NCBI GenBank assembly: GCA_963662175.1 | Contig: OY759214.1 | Span: forward strand, 103,192,115 to 103,256,114 | DNA length: 64,000 nt | Source: Aradus depressus | Taxonomy: Eukaryota > Arthropoda > Insecta > Hemiptera > Aradidae | Direction: 5' to 3' | Shown: positions 9,954 through 20,830 of the stretch, one piece after another | Position numbering within the stretch: the stretch's first letter is position 1 | How the letters are laid out: the number at the start of each line of letters is the position of its first letter | Notes under the pieces: model-generated | What the model was told of the DNA's origin: nothing | The model's input: the letters and a program-made list of their open reading frames with translations, nothing else | The model's database searches: none | Translations under genes and position numbers: made by a program

Positions 9954-10280
9954 TGTTGAGGCCTGGCATTTCCTTATTCCTCCCCCCCCCCCCCCCCCCC
10001 CTCCCCTGCCTTATAGTGAGTGTACATCGCAGCGCCACTAGGCCGTTGCAGCTAGCGCAATCTATGAGGAGAGGAGCGGACCAGAACTCATCAGTAGTTG
10101 TTGATCATCTGACTGGATCCCTCGCTGATCTGTTGAACATCAGTTGTTGACCATCTAACCTGGTCCATCACCTAACCTTGACCTCGTTCACCCATGCCGT
10201 GAGTAGAGGCCATGCTTTCATTTTTACCTTTTTTATATACAGTCCACTTTTATCAGTTATACATACACCCGGCGTGTACA
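9954..10280 (+). repeat. 3' LTR of the BEL element
   Basis: It matches the left LTR base for base by eye apart from a C-tract about three bases shorter. It is followed by the GTAGG target duplication at 10281-10285. Confidence 0.95.
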
Positions 10281-10550
10281 GTAGGTGATGTCGTCCTTTG
10301 TTCTCAGAGGTTGTGTCATGGTAGTTTTGCCAGGCCTGTCTTAGTTGGTACTTCAGTAATATAGTGATATCTCCCTGAACCAGCTTCCACGGTAGGATCA
10401 CATCATCAGATATGGCTCTCTTTGCAGATTCATCAGCTTCTCGTTCCCTGTCACATCCACGTGACCGGGGATCCACTGTACGACCACATTTCTCCAACTA
10501 GCCCTTAATATTGCATTCAGTATTGTAATATTGAGGTGGTGCGCGTCGCG
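10281..10550 (-). pseudogene. 5' surviving part of the non-LTR element split by BEL (RNase H)
   Basis: On the minus strand this reads LNAILRASWRNVVVQWIPGH, then VDVTGNE, and, after a one-base frame change near 10440, ADESAKRAISDDVILPWKL. These are the last RNase H motifs (His in PGH, Asp in ERAD/EKAD). The sequence runs to the GTAGG duplication and resumes at 4591. Coding similarity stops near 10550, so the element was 5' truncated before the BEL insertion. Confidence 0.85.
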
Positions 10551-11700
10551 TTTTTAATAATAAAATGTGGTATTTTGAATTTACTTTAATCGAAATTGCG
10601 GAGATTTTCTATAAAACTGCTGTGTCTTTACTAATTTAAAATGTTCATAGGATGCCAGATCGCTTAGGTAATAGACGATCATTTAAATTTACTGATTTTA
10701 ATATACGAATTGGATTTCTATAACCAAAGGCGAAAGGATTCGTCAGCGAAAAGAGTTTTGAAAAACCAAATTGTTAAATCAGAACTGACCTGGGATAGAG
10801 CATAGGAACAAACAACTAAAATTTAGAAATTCATTTAAAAAAAATTATATTTATGCTAAAACAAAAATTAATACTTAAAATTAAAATAAAAATTATAATA
10901 TATAATATAAACCTTATTGATATGTACGCTGTAGAGACAGGGGCTGGAGACGATAACTGATGATTGGATGCCAGGGAGGTCTGCGATGACCAGAGGGTAG
11001 AAAGAGGGCTGTCGGCTGGCTGAGTTCCTCCTCAAGGTCTGGGCATTAACGGCTCATCTGGACTGGAGCTGAAGACTTCCACTGGTGGATCTCGACCGAC
11101 GGAATGAAACTCCAGACTTCCACTGCTCCAGAAAAGTGAAGTGTCCACTTCCACCTCTAGACCTCAACTGGGACTCCAGGAAGTGAACCCTCTGACTCTT
11201 GGATCCAGACTGTAACTGCATGAACTTCCCGGAGGCTCTCGATGTTCTTCCCCCTCCTTCTACCAGTTTCCCCTACTCTTCTTTCTTCTCCCTTCTTCTT
11301 TGTCATCCAGGGGAACTTCGCGGTGTCTCCTTTAATTTGTCCTTGTCAGCTTTACTTTGGCAGTCCAGATTGCTTTATGGGCCACTAACAACGGGCTTGG
11401 AGCTCCGATCTGGTACCTGACTGTAGCCAGATTGTAAAATCCTGGTTGTAAAAGGCTATATAAATATTCCTCCAGGTGACTGTTGGTGCCTTCTTTTATT
11501 GCATCCTGTCAGCTTCTTTCTTGACGGAGGCAAAATGGGATAAGCTCCTTCTACCTGATCCAGGTCTCCCTAGCCCGCCTATAGAATTAAGGGTTTCTTT
11601 CACCATTACTGTTTTTATGCATTACTGACTTTACAAATTTGAAATTATAACACATTTGGCCTATGCAACTATTGACTACATTACATTTAAAAATACATTC
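10551..11700. other. Non-coding stretch, nothing recognised
   Basis: 10551-10920 is AT-rich. 10921-11540 is less AT-rich and has irregular echoes of GACTTCCACTG and ACTTCCAC near 11075-11160, but no clear period. No RT, transposase or RNA motif is visible in either strand. Confidence 0.45.
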
Positions 11701-12545
11701 TACAATATATTTGACCTAGTCGCAAATCTATTACACTACAGTATATTGATGATGATGAAGTTCTTCGTTGAATGATGAAGGTGGTGATTTTTAATGTATT
11801 CCACAGCTGATTTGAAGTCAGTGAGAATTACTAATCTCTTCTGTTTTCTTCACCACATATATAATGCCTGACAGAATCGCCATAAATTCCGCATTGGTTA
11901 TTGAGTATTGTCCATGTAGTTTATGGCTAATGCTCCGCTTTCTTTGCTCGTCAAAGAGGCCGATCCTAACTCCGTCTGTAGTTTTGGAAGCATCAGTATA
12001 AATGTGTGTATAGTCTCTGTACTTCTCTCTTACCATATTTAGAGTTATTGTTTTCAGCTTCAGCTTATTGTAATCTTTCTTAGAAGCAGTGAGAACGTCC
12101 AAATATGCCCTGGCAGTGATTTGAGTTTTGTGTATATCTGTTAGGAATGTCGGCTGAACTGGAGTTTGATGAACCCCTTCCAATAGTTGACCGTCTCTAT
12201 ATGTTCCAGTTTGTATTTATAATATGGATTGTTTATTGAGACTGGATCAAGTCCTTGAAGAAATTTGCCATTGGATTGGAGGTAACCGAGACAACCTGAC
12301 TTATATGTTTGTGCCACGTGTATTGTCGTCTAAGGTTCCAAGGGTGGTTCTCCGGTTACATAAAGCAGACTATGTATTGGCGTAGATTTGAATGCACCAG
12401 ATGCTAGACGCAAACTATTGTTTTGAATTGTGTTCAATTTTTTTATTAAGGGAGTTTTAGATATAATGAAAATGTTGAGTCCATATTATAGTCTAGATCT
12501 AATCAGAGCTCTGTACAGACCAATGAGGTTCTTAGGATGGGCTCC
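11700..12545 (-). pseudogene. RT C-terminus and RNase H fragment of an I/Jockey-type non-LTR element
   Basis: Reading down the minus strand from 12545: WGAHPKNLIGLYRALIRS, then LNTIQNNSLRLASGAFKSTP, the conserved stretch after the RT active site in RNase H-bearing non-LTR elements. RNase H follows with HIYTDASK (first Asp), NAEFMAILSGIIYVV (Glu) and, after a one-base shift, ILTDFKSAVEYI (second Asp). There is a TAA in place of the Asp/Tyr position of RSRLDYG and a TAG after GEPPLEP. Both ends are truncated, so it is inactive. Confidence 0.85.
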
Positions 12546-12549
12546 CCAG

Positions 12550-12738
12550 CTAACTCTGATGCTGAAAACAATAGTTCTAAATATGATAAGAGAGAAGTAC
12601 AGAGACTACACACACATTTATACCGATGCTTCCAAACTACAGACGGAGTTGGGATCGGCCTCTTTGACGAGCAAAGAAAGCGGAGCATTAGCCATAAACT
12701 ACATGGACAATACTCAATAACCAATGCGGAACTTAACT
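12550..12738 (+). pseudogene. Inverted partial copy of the same RNase H segment
   Basis: Plus-strand sequence from CTGAAAACAATAG to the coding of SITNAEL matches the minus-strand segment at about 11880-12060 with few differences, in the opposite orientation. It carries a one-base frame change around the DASK/TTDG position. It abuts the 5' end of the minus-strand fragment head to head. Confidence 0.85.
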
Positions 12739-12779
12739 AACTCTTTGTTGTTAACACTTCTACAGTTATGTTGAATAAT

Positions 12780-13079
12780 TTTTAAATTACGTAAAAGGCC
12801 CGTAGTTGTTCAGTTATCATTAGGATACATACAGGATCTATACATAAATCGATCAGAGAGGCACATAAATTTATTATGCATACATTAAACAAGGTTACAT
12901 TCACAAAGGTACGTACAATAATACATCCCAGTAGCATGCAGATTGTAATTGAGTAATGCATTAAGTATACATCTAGATATAGACCGTAGGTCTGGTATAT
13001 ACACAGTTCATAAACATGCTCACATTTACATTCAAATAACATATATACTGTAATGGTTCATATAACGACACATAAGTAA
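12780..13079. other. AT-rich stretch, nothing recognised
   Basis: A minus-strand open frame of 86 codons exists, but it is cysteine- and tyrosine-rich with no recognisable motif, and probably chance. Confidence 0.45.
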
Positions 13080-13740
13080 AAAGAAAAGAGATTGTGTTGT
13101 GGAAGTACGATTGTCTAGTTAGCCACGCCCATAAATCTAGAAAGGGAGGTTACGTGCGGGCTATCGATTGAATGTTATTATATAGTATAAAAAAATATAT
13201 GATGTGTTAAAAGTTAAATGGTTTAATTAAATTTTTAATACTAATATTTTTGTTGAAAATGATAGGGAGTAAGAATAAAAACAAATGTGTAAAAAGAAAA
13301 AAAAAAGAAAGAAATTATTGTTAGAATATAAGGCGATATAATTGGCATATGTGCGATTATTAGCCAATGATATCGAGGTATTTCAAAAAAGATGGTGGGG
13401 CTATGTCCACGTGAAAAAAAAGTGGAGTCGTTGTTCAAAAGGCAGAGTGAGTGGTCAGTGTGGAGTGACTGGAATGAGGAGTCATGGTGTAGAATCAGTT
13501 GAGAGGTTGGTGAAGTGGTAGTGAAAGAAGGGAGATGTCGATGGTCAAGTTGGACCGAGTGTGGAGTGTGTAGAAACAAGTTGGTGAAGAGATAGAGAGA
13601 GAACTATGAAGAGGCTGACGTTTAACAGCAAGATATCCACCCAGTAGACGACGCGTCGCGACGGGCCAGAAGAACCACGGGCCATGAGTCACCAATCGAG
13701 ACGAGAGAGAATAAATGGAACCACCCGATGATTTTTATAC
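13080..13740 (-). repeat. Interspersed repeat family A, copy 2
   Basis: In reverse complement this follows the landmark order of 1515-2105: GACTCATGG, CTCTTCACCAACTTG, ACCATCGAC, CATTGGCTAATAATC, GGGCGTGGCTAACTAG and a T-rich end. Divergence is high, so this is an old family. Confidence 0.5.
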
Positions 13741-14185
13741 TGCATGCAGGGTATTTTTATTGTTGTATTAGTTATATATAATATTTTATCAAACCATGCT
13801 TACTAACCCTTATAATATATATTAAAAAAAAAAAAATTCAAATCTAAATAAAAAACGTTCTTAGATGTGACACCTTTGTATATTTTTGACGTGACAACCT
13901 CTTATAATTTGGTAGGCCGGCACCCCATGTTCGAAAAATGCGTTATGTTACTTTCGGTAACACGTAAAACACGTATCGCGCAGGCGCCGAGAGAGAGAGA
14001 GAGCGCTTCACACTGTCTTCATTCCGCTAGTTGCTCTCCTGTCTCGATTCACGTGGTACCGTTTACAAACGTATCACTGCTGACCGATTTGATGTTTACT
14101 TTTTGAAATATAAAATATTTCAAAACAAAACGAAATGAGTAGGTACTTATTTCTAAATTGAATAATTTATTATTTTAAACATTAA
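13741..14185. other. AT-rich spacer with a short GA microsatellite
   Basis: A (GA)n run sits near 13990-14005. An open plus-strand frame at 13867-14106 has no known motif. Nothing else is supported. Confidence 0.4.
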
Positions 14186-14634
14186 AAAAACATTTTCGTT
14201 GGTAAATGTTTATTGATAAATCACACAACATTGAACAAAATCACACATGCGAATCGAATTGTTAATTGAACTTCAAAACATGTAACAATTATATTATTGT
14301 CCTACATGATGTATAAATGTGAAAATAGCATTGATTTAAATAAACGCTTCATAAAATTGTTCACCTTTCTAAAACTATTTGATCTATGAATTTGAAAATA
14401 ATATTATTATCGAATAAACTCTTTATGAAAATTGTAAACCAAATTTTCATTTTTTGAAAACTATTATGCTTATGAATGTTTTCTTTCTATATTGTTTTTA
14501 AATTGTTTCAAGGTTCAAAAATTTTATTGAAATGATTTGTTATATTTTATTCTTGACACTTTCGCTATCTCGCAACTCAGACGTTGTCACGCTCATTTTG
14601 CCACGCATCGGAGTTGCACGCACCCGATTTTTTT
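14186..14634 (+). repeat. Direct repeat, left copy, flanking the Jockey element
   Basis: From CATTTTCGTTGGTAAATG to TTGCACGCACCCG this matches 16672-17096 in the same orientation with scattered substitutions and several short indels. Its right end is followed by a T-run and then unassigned sequence before the retrotransposon. Confidence 0.85.
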
Positions 14635-14819
14635 TTAGTTAAATAGTACGGTGAACATGTTTGAAACTGTAATTAGAATGTAAGGTGACAGTGGTGAAGG
14701 ATGAAATATGAGGAGTAAAAAAAGAGGTGTGTAATTTGTAAGACCTATTTTCTAATGACGTCACTGTAAGTACGATTCATATTTAAAAATTATATTTTTT
14801 TAATGAACTTGTAAATTTC

Positions 14820-16671
14820 TAAGGATCTCAATCGATTTCGTCGTCGGTGGCAAAGACATAGATACCCATCCATCAAAACATGACTCAACAGACTCACACA
14901 AGAGCTCAAAACAGCTATAGCACAATACAAAGCAGAGACGTTTTCACTTTACACTGACACACTAGCCACTGACGATAGTTCTCTGTGGAGAGCAACCAGA
15001 CGTCTACTGAAATTTTCTCCTTTCCCATTCAAAACCCGGACGGAACATGGGCTAATTCGGACGAGGAAAAAGCACAAGTATTTTCTCAACACTTAGCAGA
15101 CACTTTTACACCCCATGACGTTCATCATCCACTTCATAAACACATACACGACTTCCTCAACATACCTCTACAACTGAGTTTACCGCCGAAACCCATCACT
15201 CCGACTGAGGTACAGCAGGCTATCCTTCAGCTTCCCAACAAGAAGAGCCTGGCTATGATCTCATTACTGCCAGAGTGTTGAAAAATCTTCCTCGCAAAGC
15301 TGTCATCTTTCTTACTTATATTTACAATTGGATCCTTAGCCATTCCTACTTCCCAGTTCTTTGGAAATTTTCTATCATTACTTTAGTTCCGAAACCAGAT
15401 AAACCTAAACACTTGCTCTCTTCATATCGCCCCATAAGTCTTCTTCCCACTCTTTCTAAACTCTTTGAAAAAATTCTTCTTAGCCGCATATTACCTTTCT
15501 TCGAAGAACATGAACTTATTCCGAATCATCAGTTCGGATTCCGACAGAAACACTCAACACTTCAACAATGTCACAGATTAGTTGATGAGATTTCCTCTGC
15601 TTTGGAAAGGAAGTGTTATTGCTCTGCAGCATTTTTGGATGTGAGTCAAGCTTTCGACCGTGTCTGGCATGTTGGGCTGCTGTATAAGCTGAAACATGTG
15701 ATCCCTAACGGATATTATCGTCTTCTCCGCTCCTACCTGGATGATCGTTTTTTCCAGGTCAGACAGGGCAGTGTCCACTCTGACGTTGAACCCATAAGAG
15801 CTGGTGTCCCACAGGGGAGCATTCTGGGTCCACTTCTCTATGTTGCAAGCACATCCAGCATCCCAACATCGCCTGAGACGGTGTTAGCCACCTATGCCGA
15901 TGACATAGCAGTTTTAGCTACTAATAAATCGGCTGGAGACGCATCCAAATCTCTGCAGGAGCACTTACACCTTCTAGAAGGTTGGTTGCGTCTGTGGAAG
16001 GTTAAAATAAATTAGATCAAATCCCTTCATGTTACCTTCGCCTTGAGGCGCGGTGACTGCCCAACTGTATGGCTGAATAATGTCCCTCTGAAACATGACA
16101 AAGACATACGGTACTTAGGTCTCTATCTCGGCAGACGACTGACATGGAGTAAACATGTTTCGCAGACTCAACAGAAAATGAAACGGCGATTTGGACTACT
16201 CAAAAGACTACTAGACAAGCGATCTCAACTTCGCCTCAACCACAAACTGGGTGTCTACAAGACCGTTATCAGACCCATCTGGACGTATGGCGTTCAGCTC
16301 TGGGGTTCAACTAAGCTCTCACACACCAAAAGAATTCAAGCCATTCAAAATAAAATCCTCCGAACAACCACACAATGCCCTTACTACGTATCAAACATAA
16401 CATTACATCATGACCTGAACATACCATTCTTACACGAAGTTAGACAACAATTATACACAAATTTGCACAACAAGTTCACGACACATATCGTCGTTGGCCG
16501 CGTGACCTCCTGCCTGAGGAGGACCCCTGAGGAGGCGGTGGTGTTGACCAGCCGTCTCATCAAGTGACTCAAGTGGTGTTTCTGTTTTTCATTGTTGTGA
16601 TTATATTTCCTAGTTGTGATGTTGTTCATAGTTGGTATTTAAGTAATAAAGATGAAAAAAAAAAACAAAAA
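14820..16671 (+). mobile_element. Degenerate Jockey-clade non-LTR retrotransposon
   Basis: A 5'-truncated element with RT but no endonuclease, ending in a short 3' UTR, an AATAAA at about 16644 and an A-rich tail interrupted by a C (16655-16671). It has no RNase H, as expected for Jockey itself. It sits between two direct repeats. Confidence 0.85.
14985..16567 (+). pseudogene. Jockey-type reverse transcriptase, broken
   Basis: The frame reads NPDGTWANSDEEKAQVFSQHLADTF, then a shift near 15270, then RT: YNWILSHSYFPVLWK, SYRPISLLPTLSKLFEKIL, HQFGFRQKHST, AAFLDVSQAFDRVWH (catalytic Asp), AGVPQGSILGPLLY and TYADDIAVLATN (catalytic DD). An in-frame TAG at 16013-16015 cuts the frame just after the LWKVKIN block; the thumb region continues in the same frame (WLNNVPLKHDKDIRYLGLYLGRRLTW). 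A short deletion follows GPLLY. Another frame change near 15000 separates the upstream ELKTAIAQYKAE block. Catalytic residues remain, but at least three lesions prevent a full-length product. Confidence 0.9.
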
Positions 16672-17096
16672 AAAAAACATTTTCGTTGGTAAATGTTTAT
16701 TGATAAATAAACACATAATGTCTTGTTAATTGAACTTCACAAAACAAGTAAGAATTATATTATTGTCCTACATGATGTATAAATGTGAAAATATCATTGA
16801 TTTAAATAAACGCTTCATATAATTGTTCACCATTCTAATACTATTTGATCTATGAATTTGAAAATAATATTTTTATCGAATAAACTCTTTATTAAAATTG
16901 TAAACCAAATTTTCATTTTTTGAAAACTATTATGCTTATGAGTGTTTTCTTTCTATATTGTTTTTAAATTGTTTCAAGGTTCAAAAATTTTATTGAAATG
17001 ATTTGTTATATTTTATTCTTGACACTTTCGCTATCTCGCAACTCAGACGTTGTCACGCTCATTTCGCCACGCATCGGAGTTGCACGCACCCGTTTT
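16672..17096 (+). repeat. Direct repeat, right copy, flanking the Jockey element
   Basis: It begins right after the poly(A) tail and matches 14186-14634. It is about 25 bp shorter because of indels around 16715-16760. Confidence 0.85.
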
Positions 17097-17199
17097 TTTA
17101 TTAATTCAAACTGTGAATTTGCCTAATAATTATAAATTTAATTTGTTTTTAAAGATAAATATTTAAAGATTATTCAGTATAAGTACCGTCACAATACAT

Positions 17200-19415
17200 A
17201 CATATTCGTATGCACTCATATTTCTTTCCAAACGGACCATAGACTACTAAGAGCCATTATATCAATTCCGAAACGCCCCTATAAACAAAATACTACCTAC
17301 TTCCCGAAACCATCTCAAATGCATGAACAAACGTATGTAGAAGAAAGAAGGAAGGGAATAGAAAACATAGAAGCAGACGAACAGAAATTTTATGATCAAA
17401 TAGAAAATATGATTCAAAAAAGTGCGAGGAAGGCAGCTGTACGAGAGGCCAGAAGGGAGGGAAAACTAAGTAGAGAGACGCTCGAGATGATTAAGGATAG
17501 GGAGAAGCTAAAAATAAAAAGGAACAAAACGGCGGTAGAAAAGGTAGAGTACAATAGCATCTGTAAGAAGGTCAAATATCATGTAAGGAAGGACGTTGAG
17601 AAACATGACCACCGAGTGGTAGAAGAGGTAATCCAGAGGAGCGTGGGAGTAGAGAAGGCCAAGAAGATGCTGGCACCTGGAAGGTCCTGGATCACAGGTC
17701 TACAGGGAAAAGATGGAGTCACAAGAAGAAAACGGGAAGACATTCTGGAGGTAGCCACAAAATTCTACACGCAACTTTACAGAAGCGAACACTCTCACTC
17801 CTGGAAATGCAGCTCAACTCCAACTAAGGAAGAAATATTTCCGGACTTTCTGGAGGAAGAAATAATGTTAATAACAAAAGCACTGAAAACAGAAAAAGCA
17901 CCGGGACGAGATAAAATCTTCAACGAACTATTAAAAATACCAAAAGAAGATATGGTACCTCTTATGACCCAACTTTTTAACAAGGTAAAAAACAGCGGAA
18001 AGATACCAAGACAGTGCTGGTTTTCTGACATAATACTGTTACATAAAAAAGGAAATATTTCAGATCTAAAAAATTACAGGCCAATTAGCTTGACGCAAGC
18101 TATAGGAAAAACATTTTCAAAAGCCCTTCAGATGAGAATAAAACCAACTATTTTAGAAAACCAACCACCTGAGCAAGCCGGATTTCGAAAAGGCTACTCC
18201 ACCATAGACAACCTTCACAGAGTGAAGCAGCTCATCGAGAAATGTAAGGAATACCAAAAAGATATCTACATGGCCTTCATCGACTACTCAAAGGCCTTTC
18301 ACTCAGTCAACCACGACTTTCTCTTTAGAAGTCTGGAGCGGCAAGGGGTGAACCACAAAATGATAGAAATAATAAGAAACTGGTATCTGAACAGCAAATC
18401 TAGAGTAACCCTAGAAATGCCAGGTCCGGACTTTCAGTTGGGAAGAGGAGTAAAACAAGTGGACCCTCTGTCCCCGGATCTATTCAACTGCAAACTGGAG
18501 CAAGTATACCGAGATGTCAACTGGGAAAAATACGGAGTCAATGTTAATGGAACGAAAATTACCAACTTACGATTTGCTGATGACGTCGATATTTTTGCTA
18601 ATACCCCAGAGGAGCTATCGAGTATGCTGAGAGAGCTGAATGATGCTGGAAAAAAGGCAGGACTTGAGATAAACTTCCAAAAAACAGTCATTCTGGCAAA
18701 TGGGAAAACGGAAGAAATAAGTCTGGACGGGAAGAAGTTAAACTGGGTTGAAGAAACCGTTTACCTAGGACAACTACTTTCATTCAAGAATGGCCTAAAA
18801 AAGGAATTAAATCGGCGAATCGCACTTGGATGGAAGAAATATTGGTCCTACAAATATATCTTCAAAAGCAGAATGGCCATGGACCTGAAGAAAAAGGTGT
18901 TCGACTGCTGCATCACTCCTTGTCTAACGTACGGATCCCAAACCTGGGCTCTCTCCCAAGATGTGCTGAGGAGCTTAGAGGTTACTCAAAGAGCAATGGA
19001 GAGAAGCATGCTGGGAATAAAGAAAAAGGATAAAATACGGAACTCCGAAATAAGAAAAAAGACAGGAGTACGGGACGTGAAGGAAGTGGTGCTGCAACAA
19101 AAGTGGAAATGGGCAGGACATGTGGCGAGGATGGAAGAAGGAAGATGGGCCAAGAGGACGACAGAGTGGTACCCGATATACCTGAAGAGAAGAAGGGGAA
19201 GACAACTGGTGAGGTGGCGGGACGATCTGGACAGGACAGTGGGGAGTCTCTGGCACAGATCGGCCTGGGACAGGAGTGCATAGAAGAAAATGGGAGAGGC
19301 CTATGCCCAAAGATGGGCCTAGTTTCCAATTTATATAAATATCTAGAAATACTATTGTTATGTTATTATACTAAGGAAGAAATAAAAAGGCTATTATTAT
19401 TATTATTATTATAGG
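17200..19415 (+). mobile_element. 5'-truncated RTE-clade non-LTR retrotransposon
   Basis: The element retains the last endonuclease block and the whole RT, and ends in a (ATT/TTA)n microsatellite at about 19395-19413, the kind of 3' tail typical of RTE elements rather than poly(A). No RNase H is present, as expected for RTE. Confidence 0.85.
17235..19283 (+). CDS. RTE-type endonuclease end and reverse transcriptase
   Basis: The open frame extends upstream of the ATG at 17319 in the same frame to 17235, giving TDHRLLRA, the final AP-endonuclease motif (normally SDHR). RT blocks follow: EKAPGRDKIFNELLK, LKNYRPISLTQAIGKTFSKAL, EQAGFRKGYSTIDNLH, MAFIDYSKAFHSVNH (motif A), RGVKQVDPLSPDLFN and LRFADDVDIFA (catalytic DD). 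The C-terminus WKWAGHVARMEEGRWAKR and GRQLVRWRDDLDR is characteristic of RTE-like proteins. There are no stops across about 680 codons, yet two conserved positions look mutated: AFH where AFD is usual, and QVDPLSP where QGDPLSP is usual. The N-terminal endonuclease is mostly missing, so autonomous movement is unlikely. Confidence 0.9.
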   Translation, partial: DHRLLRAIISIPKRPYKQNTTYFPKPSQMHEQTYVEERRKGIENIEADEQKFYDQIENMIQKSARKAAVREARREGKLSRETLEMIKDREKLKIKRNKTAVEKVEYNSICKKVKYHVRKDVEKHDHRVVEEVIQRSVGVEKAKKMLAPGRSWITGLQGKDGVTRRKREDILEVATKFYTQLYRSEHSHSWKCSSTPTKEEIFPDFLEEEIMLITKALKTEKAPGRDKIFNELLKIPKEDMVPLMTQLFNKVKNSGKIPRQCWFSDIILLHKKGNISDLKNYRPISLTQAIGKTFSKALQMRIKPTILENQPPEQAGFRKGYSTIDNLHRVKQLIEKCKEYQKDIYMAFIDYSKAFHSVNHDFLFRSLERQGVNHKMIEIIRNWYLNSKSRVTLEMPGPDFQLGRGVKQVDPLSPDLFNCKLEQVYRDVNWEKYGVNVNGTKITNLRFADDVDIFANTPEELSSMLRELNDAGKKAGLEINFQKTVILANGKTEEISLDGKKLNWVEETVYLGQLLSFKNGLKKELNRRIALGWKKYWSYKYIFKSRMAMDLKKKVFDCCITPCLTYGSQTWALSQDVLRSLEVTQRAMERSMLGIKKKDKIRNSEIRKKTGVRDVKEVVLQQKWKWAGHVARMEEGRWAKRTTEWYPIYLKRRRGRQLVRWRDDLDRTVGSLWHRSAWDRSA

Positions 19416-19454
19416 TAATGAACTCAATATAATCATAAATTCACACAACATTCA

Positions 19455-19819
19455 AGAGATGTGATACCAGTGCAGGGAGATGTGTTGGCAGCGGAAGGGA
19501 AGCTCCACAGTGAAGCCGCTTCAGGTTCATGTGGACGGTGCACCCTCTGTAGTTAGCAGGATGCTCACCGCCACACTTGGCTGCCCACTTGGCCTGCAGC
19601 TCTCCGTGGCATGCAGCCCTGCGCATTTGACATACCTGACAGAGTGAAAACAGTATTCTCTTGTGGGTCCATACTCCTGGCACCGGTAGCACACTGCGGA
19701 ATCTCCTTCTTCTTATGTGGCTCCTCCACCTTTGCCAGCCTTGTGAGGGTGGAAAACTTCTTCTTGTTGTCCTGAGACTCCAGGTCATCATAGGGGCATC
19801 CAACTATAGGGGCATACAA
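19455..19819 (-). pseudogene. Zinc-knuckle (gag-like ORF1) remnant of a non-LTR element
   Basis: Across two minus-strand frames one can read EEPHKKKEIPQC, then CYRCQEYGPTREYC, YVKCAGLHATESC and, in another frame, AKCGGEHPANYRGC. That is the run of three CCHC-like knuckles of Jockey/I-type ORF1 proteins, which bind the element RNA. At least two frame changes break it, and the expected His in the first knuckle is Pro. No ORF2 follows on this strand. Confidence 0.8.
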
Positions 19820-20013
19820 CTATAGGGGCATCCAAATTCAGGGACATACAACTATTAGGGCATCCAAATTTAGGGGCATACAACTATAATGGCATCTAAC
19901 TCTAGGGGCATCCAACTATAGGGGGATCCAACAGTAAGGGCAACCAACTATAGGGTCATCGAACTATAGAGGCATCCAACTATAGGGGCATACAATTATA
20001 GGGGCATCCAACT
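19790..20013 (+). repeat. Minisatellite, ~16-17 bp unit
   Basis: About thirteen degenerate copies of a unit close to GGGGCATCCAACTATA, with CATACAACTATA and CATCCAAATTTA variants. Confidence 0.9.
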
Positions 20014-20224
20014 CATGGGTGCACTTACCAGTGAGTATTGTCTCAATTTAATATAATGGCTCCTATTTTTAGGGTTTTATTTTGGCGTATGAGGCGAGCA
20101 GGAGAACAGCTTCTGGTCTTTAAATAATCAATTAATTGACGTTTATTTCTACTAAAAAATGTTATACAAATGTTACACAGAGATATATATATATATTTTT
20201 TTTTTTACACAACATTTACTGAAC

Positions 20225-20830
20225 CTGCAGGACGTTTCTCCTTTCTCCTATTGTTCGTATTGGTGGAATGATGCTTTCAACATGGTAAGTTCTAGATGGT
20301 GGTAGACATTGTGGCCACGTTGGTTTTCTTCTCTCTTCGGATCCTAATTTAGCTCATACTCGTCATGTTTCCATTTTTCGCTGTAGTAGGAGTTGTTCGG
20401 GGCACTTCCCCTGAATGCCTTTCTTCCATCTCACACACACTTTATATATTTTTTTAAAACTAACTCACTCACATTGTTTTGTTTTACTTTCCGCACTTTT
20501 GACCTCCTTACTCTCAACAGTTCTCTCATACGACAGACAGTCTGCCTTCTTGGGACTGCCTCCTCCTTCCATCTCGGCATTTGATTGGCTACCATTTTTA
20601 TGGCCTTATATTTTTATATTTTTAAACAATAAAATATATATTTTTTTTAAACAATTTTCTGATACACATATCCAAACTACAATAATACAGTATATTGTTT
20701 TATGCATACCAATCATCAATAAATATAATTAACGTTATTACTTCTATGCAATCTGAATAACCTCCATGCAACCTTACTCTCACTCCAGGAGGCGTGGTCT
20801 GTTTCGGCAGTGTTTCTCCCTCTCCACAAG
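20225..20830 (+). repeat. Interspersed repeat family A, possible copy 3
   Basis: It shares weaker landmarks with copies 1 and 2: CTTCCATCTC, a GATTGGCTACC block, AT-rich TTTTATATTTTT, and GAGGCGTGGTCT near 20793. Assignment needs alignment. Confidence 0.3.

Larger units (their letters stand above)
4592..10280 (+). mobile_element. BEL/Pao LTR retrotransposon, young but lacking the integrase core
   Basis: The element is bounded by LTRs of 330 and 327 bp that appear identical apart from the length of a poly-C tract. A 5-bp direct repeat, GTAGG, flanks it at 4587-4591 and 10281-10285, the TSD length usual for BEL/Pao. A primer-binding site follows the left LTR and a polypurine tract precedes the right one. 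The order is gag, zinc knuckles, protease, RT, RNase H, residual integrase. It landed in an older minus-strand non-LTR element. Near-identical LTRs mean recent insertion, yet the integrase catalytic core is deleted, so integration must have been provided by a related copy. Confidence 0.95.

Noticed and set aside
18975..19329. Two long minus-strand frames opposite the RTE C-terminus
   Set aside because: Shadows of a purine-rich coding strand; the plus-strand RT frame explains the region.
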